Source: Pedobacter sp. BAL39
GTDB lineage: Bacteria > Bacteroidota > Bacteroidia > Sphingobacteriales > Sphingobacteriaceae
Direction of reading: 5' to 3'
DNA: 64,000 nucleotides
Assembly: GCF_000170795.1 (NCBI RefSeq)
Contig: NZ_ABCM01000024.1
Location: 17,192 to 81,191, forward strand
In this document: one piece after another, positions 24,783 through 33,746 of the stretch
Layout: each line of letters begins with the position of its first letter
Numbering within the stretch: the stretch's first letter is position 1
Notes under the pieces: generated by a model
Told to the model about the DNA's origin: nothing
The model's input: only the letters and a program-made list of their open reading frames with translations
Databases searched by the model: none
Program-made: the position numbers and the translations under genes

Positions 24783-25176
24783 AAGAAATCGTTTGTTTAA
24801 TATCCGGGTGGATGCTGTAGGCTACGGGACAAGTCCGCGCAGACCGCTCAATAATCTGCTTCACCTTATCTGAGTAATCATTTGAGGGAAGCTGGAACTC
24901 AAGAACGATCTCCGTAACCCTTCTTGGGTTTTCTGCCATGACCTTTGTAATCTCACAGCTCGTTCCATCAATATTGAAGCCGTGTTCATTGGCGGCGATC
25001 CCCACAATGGTCAGCATACAGTTCCCCAGAGAGGTGGCCAGTAAATCCGTTGGTGAAAAAGCAGCGCCTTTTCCTTTATTGTCAACAGGAGCGTCCGTAA
25101 TGATCTCCATACCTGAACGCTCATGCACAGCGGTGGTCCTCAAACCACCATTATAAGTTATTTTTGATGTTGCCAT
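24772..25176 (-). CDS. OsmC-family peroxiredoxin-like protein
   Basis: A 134-residue OsmC/Ohr-fold protein. Seen: the N-terminal strand ITYNGGLRTTAVHERSG, FSPTDLLATSLGNCMLT with the first reactive cysteine, and IERSARTCPVAYS with the second. Such proteins reduce organic peroxides using thiols. The short, single-domain form is the YhfA/OsmC type. It stands alone on the minus strand between ytxJ and lipA. Confidence 0.9.
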   Translation of the reverse strand: MATSKITYNGGLRTTAVHERSGMEIITDAPVDNKGKGAAFSPTDLLATSLGNCMLTIVGIAANEHGFNIDGTSCEITKVMAENPRRVTEIVLEFQLPSNDYSDKVKQIIERSARTCPVAYSIHPDIKQTISFNY

Positions 25177-25300
25177 AACAATTCTTTTGATGACACAAGA
25201 TTCATATAATTTTCGATTCTTACAACATTACAGCATTTCCGTTCTTACAACATTACATCATTCAAACATTTCATCTTTATAACTATTCAAACCTATTGCT

Positions 25301-25308
25301 TAACTTTG
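25301..25308 (+). promoter_or_regulatory. -7 promoter element (TAACTTTG) 4 nt before the lipA start
   Basis: A perfect TAnnTTTG match followed by TACC and the ATG at 25313. Predicts a leaderless lipA mRNA. Confidence 0.55.
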
Positions 25309-25312
25309 TACC

Positions 25313-26191
25313 ATGATCGCACTTCCGGTTGTTTCAGAAAACCCAGTACAACGTAAACCAGATTGGCTTAGAGTAAAGCTTCCTGTTGGTAAAGAATATG
25401 CACAAGTACGCAGTCTTGTCGATACTCATAAACTACACACCATTTGCGAAAGCGGCAATTGTCCGAATATGGGCGAGTGCTGGGGTGCAGGAACAGCAAC
25501 ATTCATGATCCTTGGTAACATCTGCACACGCTCCTGTTCGTTCTGTGCTGTAGCCACGGGCCGCCCGCTGGCCGTAGATACAGATGAACCCAACAGGGTT
25601 GCCAATTCAGTGAAACTCATGCAGGTGAAACACTGTGTCATCACTTCTGTAGACAGGGATGACCTTAAAGATGGTGGATCCATCATCTGGGCAGAAACGT
25701 TACAAGCCATCAGAAGAGAAAGCCCTGAAACGACACTGGAAACTTTGATCCCTGACTTTCGTGGAATCTGGGATAACCTGTACCGCGTACTGGAAGAACG
25801 TCCGGAGGTCATGTCCCACAACGTAGAAACCGTAAGAAGACTTACCAAACAGGTGCGCATACAGGCAAAATACGACCGTAGCCTGGAATGCCTGAAAAGG
25901 ATTTCTGATTTTGGTCTGCGCACAAAAACAGGGATCATGCTGGGCCTGGGTGAAACTGAAGATGATGTCTTCGAAGCGATGGACGATCTTGTAGCCAATG
26001 GTGTTCATATCCTTACCCTGGGACAATACCTGCAGCCAACACGTAACCACCACCCTGTTCTGGACTGGATCCACCCGGACCAGTTCGCCAAATACAAAGA
26101 GGTAGGAATGGAAAAGGGCTTTAAGTATGTAGAAAGCGGACCGCTTGTCAGATCATCGTATCATGCTGAAAAACATCTTTTTGACCTGTAA
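25313..26191 (+). CDS. lipA: Lipoyl synthase
   Basis: A 292-residue radical SAM enzyme that inserts two sulfurs into protein-bound octanoyl groups. Seen: the auxiliary cluster motif CESGNCPNMGEC and the radical SAM motif CTRSCSFC, followed by SVDRDDLKDGGS, MSHNVETV and TLGQYLQPTRNH. Complete. lipB is not adjacent. The -7 element 4 nt upstream of the ATG fixes the start. Confidence 0.97.
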   Translation: MIALPVVSENPVQRKPDWLRVKLPVGKEYAQVRSLVDTHKLHTICESGNCPNMGECWGAGTATFMILGNICTRSCSFCAVATGRPLAVDTDEPNRVANSVKLMQVKHCVITSVDRDDLKDGGSIIWAETLQAIRRESPETTLETLIPDFRGIWDNLYRVLEERPEVMSHNVETVRRLTKQVRIQAKYDRSLECLKRISDFGLRTKTGIMLGLGETEDDVFEAMDDLVANGVHILTLGQYLQPTRNHHPVLDWIHPDQFAKYKEVGMEKGFKYVESGPLVRSSYHAEKHLFDL

Positions 26192-26259
26192 ACGCATCGC
26201 AATAAAAAACAAATTGTTTGTTGCTGATGTTGTTATAGTTTCTGTATATTAGGCGAACA

Positions 26260-26811
26260 TTGGCAAGAACTAAGAAAATATCACTCTCCGAAGAAGAGCT
26301 GGTCCATGCACTTAAAAGGCAGGATACCATCGCTATAAAGGCTTTGTACGACATGTACTCTGCCGCGTTATTTGGCGTAATTTCAAGAATCATCCCGAAC
26401 ACTGAAGTGGCAGAAGACCTGCTGCAGGAAACTTTCATTAAAATATGGAATTCCGGCGCCTATTACGACAGCAGTAAAGGCCGCCTGTTTACCTGGATGA
26501 TGAACATTGCCAGAAACCTGTCTATCGACAAACTCCGCTCAAAAGATTTTAAAAATTCTAACAAAAACCAAGATATTGAAAATAACGTAGATTTCATTGA
26601 CGCACAGAGGGAAGTAACTTTTAATGCGGATACATTGGGCTTAAAGGAAATGGTAGTTGCCCTTAAGCCGGAATACAATGATGTATTAAATATGGTTTAC
26701 TTCAGAGGATATACTCATGCAGAGGCGGCAGAGGAATTAAACTTACCATTGGGTACCGTTAAGACGCGTATCAGAATGGCTATTTTGGAATTAAGAAAGC
26801 ATTTTAACTAA
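26260..26811 (+). CDS. ECF-type RNA polymerase sigma factor
   Basis: A 183-residue sigma-70 family factor of the ECF class. Seen: region 2 (ALYDMYSAALFGVISRI, AEDLLQETFIKIWNSG, GRLFTWMMNIARNLSIDKLR) and region 4 (YNDVLNMVYFRGYTHAEAAE, LPLGTVKTRIRMAILELRK). The start appears to be TTG at 26260, as no ATG precedes region 2. It is followed with no gap by an RskA-like anti-sigma factor, so it is probably held inactive at the membrane and released by a signal. Its own target promoters are not recognisable here. Confidence 0.92.
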   Translation: MARTKKISLSEEELVHALKRQDTIAIKALYDMYSAALFGVISRIIPNTEVAEDLLQETFIKIWNSGAYYDSSKGRLFTWMMNIARNLSIDKLRSKDFKNSNKNQDIENNVDFIDAQREVTFNADTLGLKEMVVALKPEYNDVLNMVYFRGYTHAEAAEELNLPLGTVKTRIRMAILELRKHFN

Positions 26812-27690
26812 GTGGAAGAGGAACAAGAATTTATTCAGTCAGGCATACTAGAACTCTATGTTATCGGAGATGTAACCCCTGATGAGAAAAAACTCGTGGA
26901 GGAGAGGGCAGTTAAAAATCCGGCAGTGAAGGCTGAAATCTCAGCCATTGAATACGCGATGGAGAAGTATGCATCATTGAATGCTGTTCATCGTGCCGAT
27001 GAGCTTCAGCTGAAAATTATGGATACCATACTCCCTGAGGATGAAAAATCTACCGTTATCGACCCAACAATAGCGGTTAACCCGACAATGAATACAATTG
27101 CAGCAAACCATATGGTAACCGGCATACCGGATCAGTCTGCAAAAATCAAAAAACTATACTTCGCACTGGCCGCCTGTGTGGCACTGCTGATCATTAGCAC
27201 CGCGGCACTTTATTCAGCACATAATGATCTTGGCAATGCAAAAGAGCAGATCTTTGCGCTCAGCCAGGACAAAGAAAAATATGCGCAGAATGCCAGCTAC
27301 ATGACCCAACAAAATGAAGAGCTTCAGACGATGGCTGACATGCCTTCTGATCCAGATTGGAAAACCATAAAACTGGCGGGTACTAAAATGGACCCTAAGG
27401 CTAAAATGGTTGTTTACTGGCACACCTCAGGACAACATGTAATGGTAGACACCAAGAAAATGGGCCTTCCTGCCAATGATGAACTGCACCAATATCAGCT
27501 ATGGGCATTGGTAAATGGAAAACCTGTAGACCTTGGCGTATTTGATGCGAAAGCAGACAGTGCGCACATTCTTGTGAAAATGAAGGAGATTGCCGGTGCT
27601 CAGGCCTTTGCGGTCACGCTTGAAAAACGTGGAGGTGCGATTAACCCCACCATGGAGCAAATGATTGCCATGGGTGCGGTTACGATTTAA
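26812..27690 (+). CDS. RskA-like membrane anti-sigma factor
   Basis: A 292-residue protein: a cytoplasmic zinc-less anti-sigma region (GILELYVIGDVTPDEKKLVE), one membrane helix at about 122-143 (LYFALAACVALLIISTAALY), a coiled coil, and a periplasmic RskA C-terminal domain (YWHTSGQHVMVD, HQYQLWALVNGKPVDLGVFD, AFAVTLEKRGG). It starts with GTG directly after the sigma factor stop, so both are made together. There is no HxxxCxxC motif, as is usual for RskA relatives. Its end overlaps the convergent nnrD gene by 11 bp. Confidence 0.9.
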   Translation: MEEEQEFIQSGILELYVIGDVTPDEKKLVEERAVKNPAVKAEISAIEYAMEKYASLNAVHRADELQLKIMDTILPEDEKSTVIDPTIAVNPTMNTIAANHMVTGIPDQSAKIKKLYFALAACVALLIISTAALYSAHNDLGNAKEQIFALSQDKEKYAQNASYMTQQNEELQTMADMPSDPDWKTIKLAGTKMDPKAKMVVYWHTSGQHVMVDTKKMGLPANDELHQYQLWALVNGKPVDLGVFDAKADSAHILVKMKEIAGAQAFAVTLEKRGGAINPTMEQMIAMGAVTI

Positions 27691-28618
27691 CAGAGATCAT
27701 CTTTTTAATGGATTTGGGTACCTGCGCGGCTAACTGCAGTGCATTTACGTTGAACATGCTTTCTGCCAGTTCATCTCCGGCCAGGCCATGGAAATAACAA
27801 GCCAGCATTGCGGCATCACGGGCGTCATAACCCTGAGCTACATAAGCGGTGATCAGCCCTGTAAGCACATCACCCATCCCACCCTGCGCCATCGCCGGGT
27901 TTCCTGTAGGATTAATGAGCACCTGCCCTTGCGGGTCGATGATGAACGTAAACTCATTCTTCAGCACAATGATAATTTTAAACCGTTTAGCCTCTTTCAG
28001 GCCGGTATCGAGACGTGCTTTCCAGCTGGAATGTTCGCCGAATAACCGGTCAAATTCCTTTACATGTGGAGTCAGGATGCTTCCCTCTGGAACCAGTTGC
28101 ATCAATTCTTCCGAGCCTGCGAGCAACTGAAGGCCGTCAGCATCAATCACCAGGGAACGCTTCAAATCAAGCAACTGCTTCACAATACCCAGCGCATCAT
28201 CCGACTTGCCCAGTCCGGGTCCAACTGCAATGGCTTTATACTGATCAAATTCCTGCTGTACATGAAAATCTGCCCTGCTGAGGAACATCACCTCCGGAAA
28301 GGCTGTGTTCAATGCCGCGAGTCCTGTATCCGGGATACAGGCTGTACTAAGTCCAACTCCTCCGTACATGCAGGCAGCGTTGCTGAGGATTGCAGCGCCC
28401 ATGGTATTTATTGCCCCGGCAACAATCAGCGCATGTCCATATGTCCCCTTGTGGGTAAAAGGAACCCTGAGCCGGAACGCCGACCTGATGGCTGCGGCAG
28501 TCACCAGCTGATAGGGAGAAAAATGTGCTCCCTCAGACTTAGTGAGTCCCTCTGATACTAATTCGGAAGGTTCAGCGGCATTACCATCCGGCAAAAAGGT
28601 ATTCAGGTAAATTGCCAT
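27680..28618 (-). CDS. nnrD: NAD(P)H-hydrate dehydratase, apparently lacking the NnrE half
   Basis: A 312-residue ADP- or ATP-dependent dehydratase that repairs hydrated NAD(P)H. Seen: HKGTYGHALIVAGAINTMGA, VGPGLGKSDD, VIDADGLQLL, LTPHVKEFDRLFG and NPAMAQGGMGDVLTGLI. In most bacteria this domain is fused behind an NnrE epimerase domain. Here residues 1-45 (YLNTFLPDGNAAEPSELV, then YQLVTAAAIRSAFRLR) look like the last strand and linker of such a fusion, but the gene begins there, only 11 bp after the uvrA stop. I infer loss of the NnrE domain. Confidence 0.88.
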   Translation of the reverse strand: MAIYLNTFLPDGNAAEPSELVSEGLTKSEGAHFSPYQLVTAAAIRSAFRLRVPFTHKGTYGHALIVAGAINTMGAAILSNAACMYGGVGLSTACIPDTGLAALNTAFPEVMFLSRADFHVQQEFDQYKAIAVGPGLGKSDDALGIVKQLLDLKRSLVIDADGLQLLAGSEELMQLVPEGSILTPHVKEFDRLFGEHSSWKARLDTGLKEAKRFKIIIVLKNEFTFIIDPQGQVLINPTGNPAMAQGGMGDVLTGLITAYVAQGYDARDAAMLACYFHGLAGDELAESMFNVNALQLAAQVPKSIKKMISVKS

Positions 28619-28629
28619 GATTCATCGTT

Positions 28630-31473
28630 TTAAAGTCCCATTTCTTTCTTCAAAAACTTCCCGGTCAGGCTATTCGGATGCTGGATCAAGCCCTCCGGAG
28701 TACCTTCAAAAAGAATCCGTCCTCCGCCGGCACCACCTTCCTCACCGAGATCAATTACCCAGTCGGCCACCTTAACGACATCCAGGTTGTGCTCAATCAC
28801 CAGCACTGTATTTCCTTTCTCCACCAACTCATTCAATACCCCCAGCAGTACATTGATGTCTTCAAAATGAAGTCCCGTGGTGGGCTCGTCAAGAATGTAA
28901 AATGTTCGTCCTGTATCTTTCTTGGAAAGTTCCGTTGCAAGTTTTACACGCTGGGCCTCACCTCCGGATAAAGTAGTGGACGACTGACCAAGCGTAATGT
29001 ATCCCAACCCCACATCTTTAAGGGTTTTTATCTTACGGTAAATTACTGGCATGTTCTCAAAGAAATCGCAGGCATCCTCGATGCTCATATCCAGGACATC
29101 ACTGATCGATTTGCTCTTATACCGGACTTCCAGCGTTTCCCGGTTGTAACGCCGGCCACCGCACTCTTCACACGGTACCTGCACATCCGGAAGGAAATTC
29201 ATCTCTATGACCTTCATTCCTCCGCCCTGACATGTTTCACACCTGCCACCCTTCACATTAAATGAAAAACGACCTGGTTTATATCCACGGATCTTCGCCT
29301 CCGGCAGTTGCACAAATAAATTGCGGATATCCGAAAAGACCCCTGTATAGGTTGATGGGTTGGACCTTGGTGTCCGCCCGATGGGTGCCTGGTCAATTTC
29401 AATTACCTTATCAATTTCCTTCAGCCCGTTGATCTTTTCGTAAGGCAGCGGATGTTTCTTGGCCCTGAAAAAATGATGGTTTAAAATCGGGTACAGTGTC
29501 TCCGTAATCAGGCTGGACTTTCCGCTACCCGATACACCAGTTACTGCAATAAACTTACCCAGAGGAAAGTCAACAGACACATCTTTCAGGTTATGTCCGC
29601 TTGCCTTCAGGATAGACAGCTTGCTCCCCGTACCCTTTCTCCTTTTTTTAGGAATGGCAATTGATTTATTCCCGTTCAGATAAGCCGCAGTAAGTGTACC
29701 TGATTTCAGTATCTGATCGGGTGTCCCCTCGGCCACTACCTGACCACCATGCACACCAGCAGCAGGACCTACGTCGATCACATGGTCTGCCTCGAGGATC
29801 ATGTCTTTATCGTGTTCCACCACCAAGACCGTATTGCCCAGGTCACGCAGATTTTTCAGCGCACCGATCAAACGCTCATTGTCACGCTGATGCAGGCCAA
29901 TGCTGGGTTCATCAAGAATGTACATGACATTCATCAGCTGCGAGCCAATCTGCGTTGCCAGCCGGATCCGCTGGGCTTCACCTCCCGACAATGTGCGTGC
30001 TGTGCGATCCAGCGACAGGTAGTTCAACCCTACATCACTCAAAAAGCCCAGACGGGCACGGATCTCTTTAAAAATTTCCTTTGCTATGGTATTCTGCCTT
30101 TCGCTCAGGCGGTCTTCTATATCAACATACCAGCTTTTAAGGCTGCTGATGTCCATCTCGGCCAGCTCAAAGATGTTCTTCCCATCAATCTTAAAATGAA
30201 GACTCTCTTTTTTCAGTCTTGCACCATTACAAACAGGACAGGTCTTCAGCTTACGGAAGGACTCCATATCATCAACGGCACCCTCCCCTTTTTTCTCCTG
30301 CTGCTCTTCCAGCAGTTTAATGATGCCATCAAATGTAATCTGATAATTTTGTACGTTCCATTTGTTGTACTCCACCGCTACCGACAACAGGTCAGGGGTA
30401 CCATTCAGAATGATGCCGATGTGCTCTTCACTCAGCTTCTCCAGTGGTGTCGATAAAGAGAAATTGTATTTCTTCGCCAGCGCCTTTAATACCTGGAACA
30501 TCCAGATGTCCCGGTATTCACCCAATGGTGCAAGCCCACCGTTAATGATGCTCAATTTAGGGTTAGGCATCACGGAATCCTTGTCGATTACAAAAATGTA
30601 GCCCAGCCCGTCACAATTTTCACAGGCACCATAAGGAGAATTAAAGGAGAAACTATTGGGTTGTGGCTCGTCATAGGAAATCCCGGTAGTAGGGCACATC
30701 AGGAACCTGCTGAAATGAGATACATTGTTTTCTTTATCACTGATCTTTATGATCCCTTTTCCCAGACGCATTGCCGTCTGCAGAGAATCCTGAAGACGCT
30801 TCTGATCTTTACGGTCGATAATCAGGCGGTCGACGACAATCTCGATGTCATGAATTTTGTAACGATCAACCTGCATCTTGGCAGTAAGGTCCTGGATTTC
30901 CCCATCAATACGGACCTTCACAAAGCCCTGCTTGCGGATCTGCTCAAACAGCTCCCGGTAATGTCCTTTACGGCCCTTTACCACCGGAGCAAGAATGTTT
31001 ACCGGCAGATCTTCAAATTTATTGTAGATGTTGCTCAGGATCTGGTCCTCACTCATGCGCTCCATCTTCTCCCCCGTATTGTAGGAAAATGCATCTGCAG
31101 CACGTGCATAAAGCAAGCGCATAAAATCGTATATCTCCGTGATGGTACCCACGGTGGAACGCGGGTTCTTGCTGGTTGTCTTCTGTTCAATGGCAATCAC
31201 GGGACTTAAGCCGGAAACCTTGTCTACATCCGGGCGTTCCATTCCCCCCATAAACTGACGGGAGTAAGCACTGAAAGTCTCCATATAACGGCGCTGTCCT
31301 TCTGCATAGATGGTATCGAAAGCAAGTGACGACTTGCCGCTGCCACTGAGACCGGTAATAACGACCAGCTTGTTCCTTGGAAAAGAAACATCTATATTTT
31401 TAAGGTTATGTACCCTGGCGCCATATACTTCAACATCTTTCTGCTCACCCAGGTCAACGGTATTTTTACTCAT
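28630..31473 (-). CDS. uvrA: Excinuclease ABC subunit A
   Basis: A 947-residue UvrA, the damage-recognition ATPase of nucleotide excision repair. Seen: Walker A VVITGLSGSGKSSLAFDTIY near the start, a second GVSGSGKSSL, ABC signatures TLSGGEAQRIRLATQIGS and LSGGEAQRVKLATEL, and zinc-binding segments, including CETCQGGG with VPCEECGG. In the first zinc site one of the four cysteines is replaced (CPTTG before ACENCDG), which I believe is common in this phylum. I chose ATG 31473 (MSKNTVDLG) over the upstream 31557, which would add an unconserved hydrophobic stretch. nnrD follows after 11 bp. Confidence 0.95.
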   Translation of the reverse strand: MSKNTVDLGEQKDVEVYGARVHNLKNIDVSFPRNKLVVITGLSGSGKSSLAFDTIYAEGQRRYMETFSAYSRQFMGGMERPDVDKVSGLSPVIAIEQKTTSKNPRSTVGTITEIYDFMRLLYARAADAFSYNTGEKMERMSEDQILSNIYNKFEDLPVNILAPVVKGRKGHYRELFEQIRKQGFVKVRIDGEIQDLTAKMQVDRYKIHDIEIVVDRLIIDRKDQKRLQDSLQTAMRLGKGIIKISDKENNVSHFSRFLMCPTTGISYDEPQPNSFSFNSPYGACENCDGLGYIFVIDKDSVMPNPKLSIINGGLAPLGEYRDIWMFQVLKALAKKYNFSLSTPLEKLSEEHIGIILNGTPDLLSVAVEYNKWNVQNYQITFDGIIKLLEEQQEKKGEGAVDDMESFRKLKTCPVCNGARLKKESLHFKIDGKNIFELAEMDISSLKSWYVDIEDRLSERQNTIAKEIFKEIRARLGFLSDVGLNYLSLDRTARTLSGGEAQRIRLATQIGSQLMNVMYILDEPSIGLHQRDNERLIGALKNLRDLGNTVLVVEHDKDMILEADHVIDVGPAAGVHGGQVVAEGTPDQILKSGTLTAAYLNGNKSIAIPKKRRKGTGSKLSILKASGHNLKDVSVDFPLGKFIAVTGVSGSGKSSLITETLYPILNHHFFRAKKHPLPYEKINGLKEIDKVIEIDQAPIGRTPRSNPSTYTGVFSDIRNLFVQLPEAKIRGYKPGRFSFNVKGGRCETCQGGGMKVIEMNFLPDVQVPCEECGGRRYNRETLEVRYKSKSISDVLDMSIEDACDFFENMPVIYRKIKTLKDVGLGYITLGQSSTTLSGGEAQRVKLATELSKKDTGRTFYILDEPTTGLHFEDINVLLGVLNELVEKGNTVLVIEHNLDVVKVADWVIDLGEEGGAGGGRILFEGTPEGLIQHPNSLTGKFLKKEMGL

Positions 31474-31596
31474 ATATTTATTAAAAAAATATTGCTGATA
31501 GCTAATGTGATTGAGACAGCAAATTCTCAGCCACAAAAATGCTAAAAATTTTATCAAATGAAAAGCTAATGCCCTGTTACCGGATGCAAAAGATAC

Positions 31597-32649
31597 TTAC
31601 CAGACAATAGTTGTCCCTTCTGCAGTAGGATGCCCTGTACAGACCAGAACCCGCCCTGCAGCAACTTCCTCGTCCGTCAGCACCTCATTGTAGTCCATCA
31701 CTACAGCGCCGCTGGTGCAGCTGGCAGTACAGGAGCTGCAGATGCCAGCATGACAGCTATATGGCAGGTCGATCTGATTCTCCAGCGCAGCATCCAGGAT
31801 GCTCTGATGGTAAGGAACCTGCAGGTGGTAGCTGGCGCCCTGATATTGAAGATTTACACCATAAGTATTGGTATCTCTCGGCTTTTTATTGCTGGTATCG
31901 TCTTCATCCGCCTCATCCTCAGGCAACACAAAAGTCTCCCGCCGGATCTGACTTTTATCAAAACCCAGGTTAAGTAAGGTAATGCGGCATACATCCATAT
32001 AATCCACCGGCCCGCAGGTATACAACAAAGCCTCCTCCTTATCGTACATGAGCTCAGTCTTTACAATACGTTCGATCAGCGGACCATTCAACCGCGCCAT
32101 CAGCAGATTTTGTGATTGACTGATGACATTAATTACTTTCAACCGGTCGGGATGTTCTACCTGCAGCAGTCTGAGCTCCTCATAAAACAAGGTTTCCTCC
32201 ACAGAACGGCTGCTGTAGACAAGCACAACCCTGGAATCCCGTTCTCGGATCAACGCTGTTTTCAGGATCGAAAAAAGCGGCGTGATACCTATCCCCGCAC
32301 CAAAAAGAAAAACAGTGCGTTTCAATGAATACTCCGGAACATAATTAAACAATCCATTAGGTTCTACTGCAGTCAGTATTTCTCCAATGGCAGTCTTGTG
32401 ATGCAGCAATCTGGAAATGGCACCATTCTCTACCCGCTTGATGCCTATGGACATCGGCTCCTCAGCATCCGGAGAACTGTAAAGCGAATAGGAACGACGC
32501 AGCTCTTTTCCATTGACCCGAAATACCAGTGTAAGAAATTGGCCTGCTTTGTAGGATGGCCGCGCGCCGTCAAGAGGCTCAAAAGTAATCAGCAGGTTTT
32601 CTCCGGGACAGAAGGTCATCCCCGCAATACGTAACTCAAACAATTTCAT
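31597..32649 (-). CDS. FAD/NAD ferredoxin reductase with C-terminal 2Fe-2S domain
   Basis: A 350-residue electron-transfer reductase of the PaaE/Hmp-like class. Seen: a FAD-binding barrel (YKAGQFLTLVF, LRRSYSLYSSP), an NAD(P)-binding part (LFGAGIGITPLFSIL, YTCGPVDYMDVC), an acidic hinge (EDEADEDDTSNKK) and a plant-type ferredoxin domain with cysteines in YSCHAGICSSCTASC and LVCTGHP. It can pass electrons from NAD(P)H to an oxygenase or other acceptor, but no partner gene is adjacent. I chose ATG 32649 (MKLFELRI), the start of the conserved barrel, over 32733, which lies upstream of the terminator at 32682. Confidence 0.87.
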   Translation of the reverse strand: MKLFELRIAGMTFCPGENLLITFEPLDGARPSYKAGQFLTLVFRVNGKELRRSYSLYSSPDAEEPMSIGIKRVENGAISRLLHHKTAIGEILTAVEPNGLFNYVPEYSLKRTVFLFGAGIGITPLFSILKTALIRERDSRVVLVYSSRSVEETLFYEELRLLQVEHPDRLKVINVISQSQNLLMARLNGPLIERIVKTELMYDKEEALLYTCGPVDYMDVCRITLLNLGFDKSQIRRETFVLPEDEADEDDTSNKKPRDTNTYGVNLQYQGASYHLQVPYHQSILDAALENQIDLPYSCHAGICSSCTASCTSGAVVMDYNEVLTDEEVAAGRVLVCTGHPTAEGTTIVW

Positions 32650-32681
32650 TTTGCTCAAAATAATCATTTTTCCCTGCAAAC

Positions 32682-32706
32682 AAAAAAGCCGGAATAAATT
32701 CCGGCT
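32682..32706 (-). terminator. Intrinsic terminator after the lytic transglycosylase gene
   Basis: Stem AGCCGGAAT/ATTCCGGCT (32687-32695 with 32698-32706) with a very short centre, followed on the minus strand by TTTTTTG. It separates the 32736 gene from the reductase gene. Confidence 0.75.
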
Positions 32707-32735
32707 CTCCCCAATTTGCGTGTCTTTTATCAATA

Positions 32736-33527
32736 TTATTCAGCGGCGCTGGCAGCTTTCTCTGCATTATAAGCCAACAGCTCCTTCGGAGCTTTATAGC
32801 CATACTTTGCAGGATGTTCCAGGATCGCTTTCATGGAGATCAGCTTATAAACATAACCCGCTGTTTCGCGGTTCAGCTTCATCTTGAAATAATTGTCCTG
32901 ATTTTGCCGGTCAATCTGCTTCTGCATGTGGTTGTCGCCAACATTGTAGGCCGCAGCTACGAGCGTCCAGTTGTCGAAAACACAATAAAGTGCCTTGATG
33001 TATTTGGCCGCAGCAACGGTCGACTTACGCAGGTTTTTACGCTCATCTACCTTGCTATTTACCTTCAGTCCGAAACTACGTGCTGTTCCAGGCATAAACT
33101 GCCAGAAACCGGTCGCTCCTTTTGGAGATACACCCTCCCTCAGGCCTGATTCTACTAAAGGTACATATTTGAAATCCTCGGGAATGCCGTAGGCGGCGAG
33201 GATCGGTTCGATCACTGGGAACCATTCTGCTGCTTTTCGATGCAAACGATTGGTTTGAAGGTGACTGTAATTGAATGCAGCAAGAATCTTCTTCATTTTG
33301 CGCTCCACCTTGGCGTCGCCCTGCGGGAGGCTTTCTTCTGCGAAATTTAACTGAGCCATCAGAGATACCGGCTCTTCGATTTTTTGTGTTACTGTATCTG
33401 TTGTTGTGGTATTCTTTTCTTCTTTTAAAAGACTTTTTGCTGCTTGGGGCATGTTGTAAGCAAACACTTTTGCCATAACCAGTAATGCTAAAATTACCGT
33501 ACATGTTATTATGTGTTTCTTTATCAT
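32736..33527 (-). CDS. Secreted lytic transglycosylase (SLT domain)
   Basis: A 263-residue periplasmic enzyme that cleaves peptidoglycan glycan strands. Seen: a signal or anchor helix (ITCTVILALLVMAKVFA), a polar linker, then the SLT domain with KYVPLVESGLREGVSPKGAT (catalytic Glu in VESGL), GFWQFMPGTARSFGL and AAKYIKALYCVFDNWTLVAAAYNVG. No LysM repeats, so it is the short form. I chose ATG 33527, which has a Shine-Dalgarno-like AAGGAGG at 33537-33531, rare in this window; the in-frame ATG at 33596 lacks one. Confidence 0.88.
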   Translation of the reverse strand: MIKKHIITCTVILALLVMAKVFAYNMPQAAKSLLKEEKNTTTTDTVTQKIEEPVSLMAQLNFAEESLPQGDAKVERKMKKILAAFNYSHLQTNRLHRKAAEWFPVIEPILAAYGIPEDFKYVPLVESGLREGVSPKGATGFWQFMPGTARSFGLKVNSKVDERKNLRKSTVAAAKYIKALYCVFDNWTLVAAAYNVGDNHMQKQIDRQNQDNYFKMKLNRETAGYVYKLISMKAILEHPAKYGYKAPKELLAYNAEKAASAAE

Positions 33528-33530
33528 TTT

Positions 33531-33537
33531 CCTCCTT
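33531..33537 (-). promoter_or_regulatory. Shine-Dalgarno-like AAGGAGG before the lytic transglycosylase
   Basis: A full anti-16S match 3 nt upstream of the ATG at 33527. Strong Shine-Dalgarno sequences are unusual in Bacteroidota and the spacing is short, so its effect is uncertain; it does favour this start. Confidence 0.4.
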
Positions 33538-33704
33538 TTTTTGGTTAACAATTTTAAAACGCCTGCAAACATACGGTATATTATGCTAACTATCAAGCTT
33601 TTACAAAAAACACACTGAAAATCAACGTTTAAACATGAATAAACAGCGTTTTTTTATTTGGCACTTAAGCCCAAATTATCAGCTGCAGATTCCCCGATTT
33701 TTAT

Positions 33705-33734
33705 TAAATTTGCAACCGCATAAATTATGCGGTT
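33705..33734 (+). promoter_or_regulatory. -7 element plus perfect palindrome before the pseudouridine synthase
   Basis: TAAATTTG at 33705-33712 is a TAnnTTTG match. It is followed at 33714-33734 by AACCGCATAA, A, TTATGCGGTT, a perfect 10-bp inverted repeat. Transcripts starting here would begin with a hairpin (7-bp stem, 7-nt loop if the A/T ends open), 12 nt before the ATG. Confidence 0.55.
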
Positions 33735-33746
33735 ATATAGCGTATC

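Noticed and set aside
26206..26223. Short palindrome AAACAA-A-TTGTTT upstream of the sigma factor
   Set aside because: Only 6 bp per arm in AT-rich DNA and no second copy, so not enough to call an operator.
29749..30456. A 235-codon plus-strand ORF across uvrA
   Set aside because: Antisense shadow of uvrA with no domain of its own.
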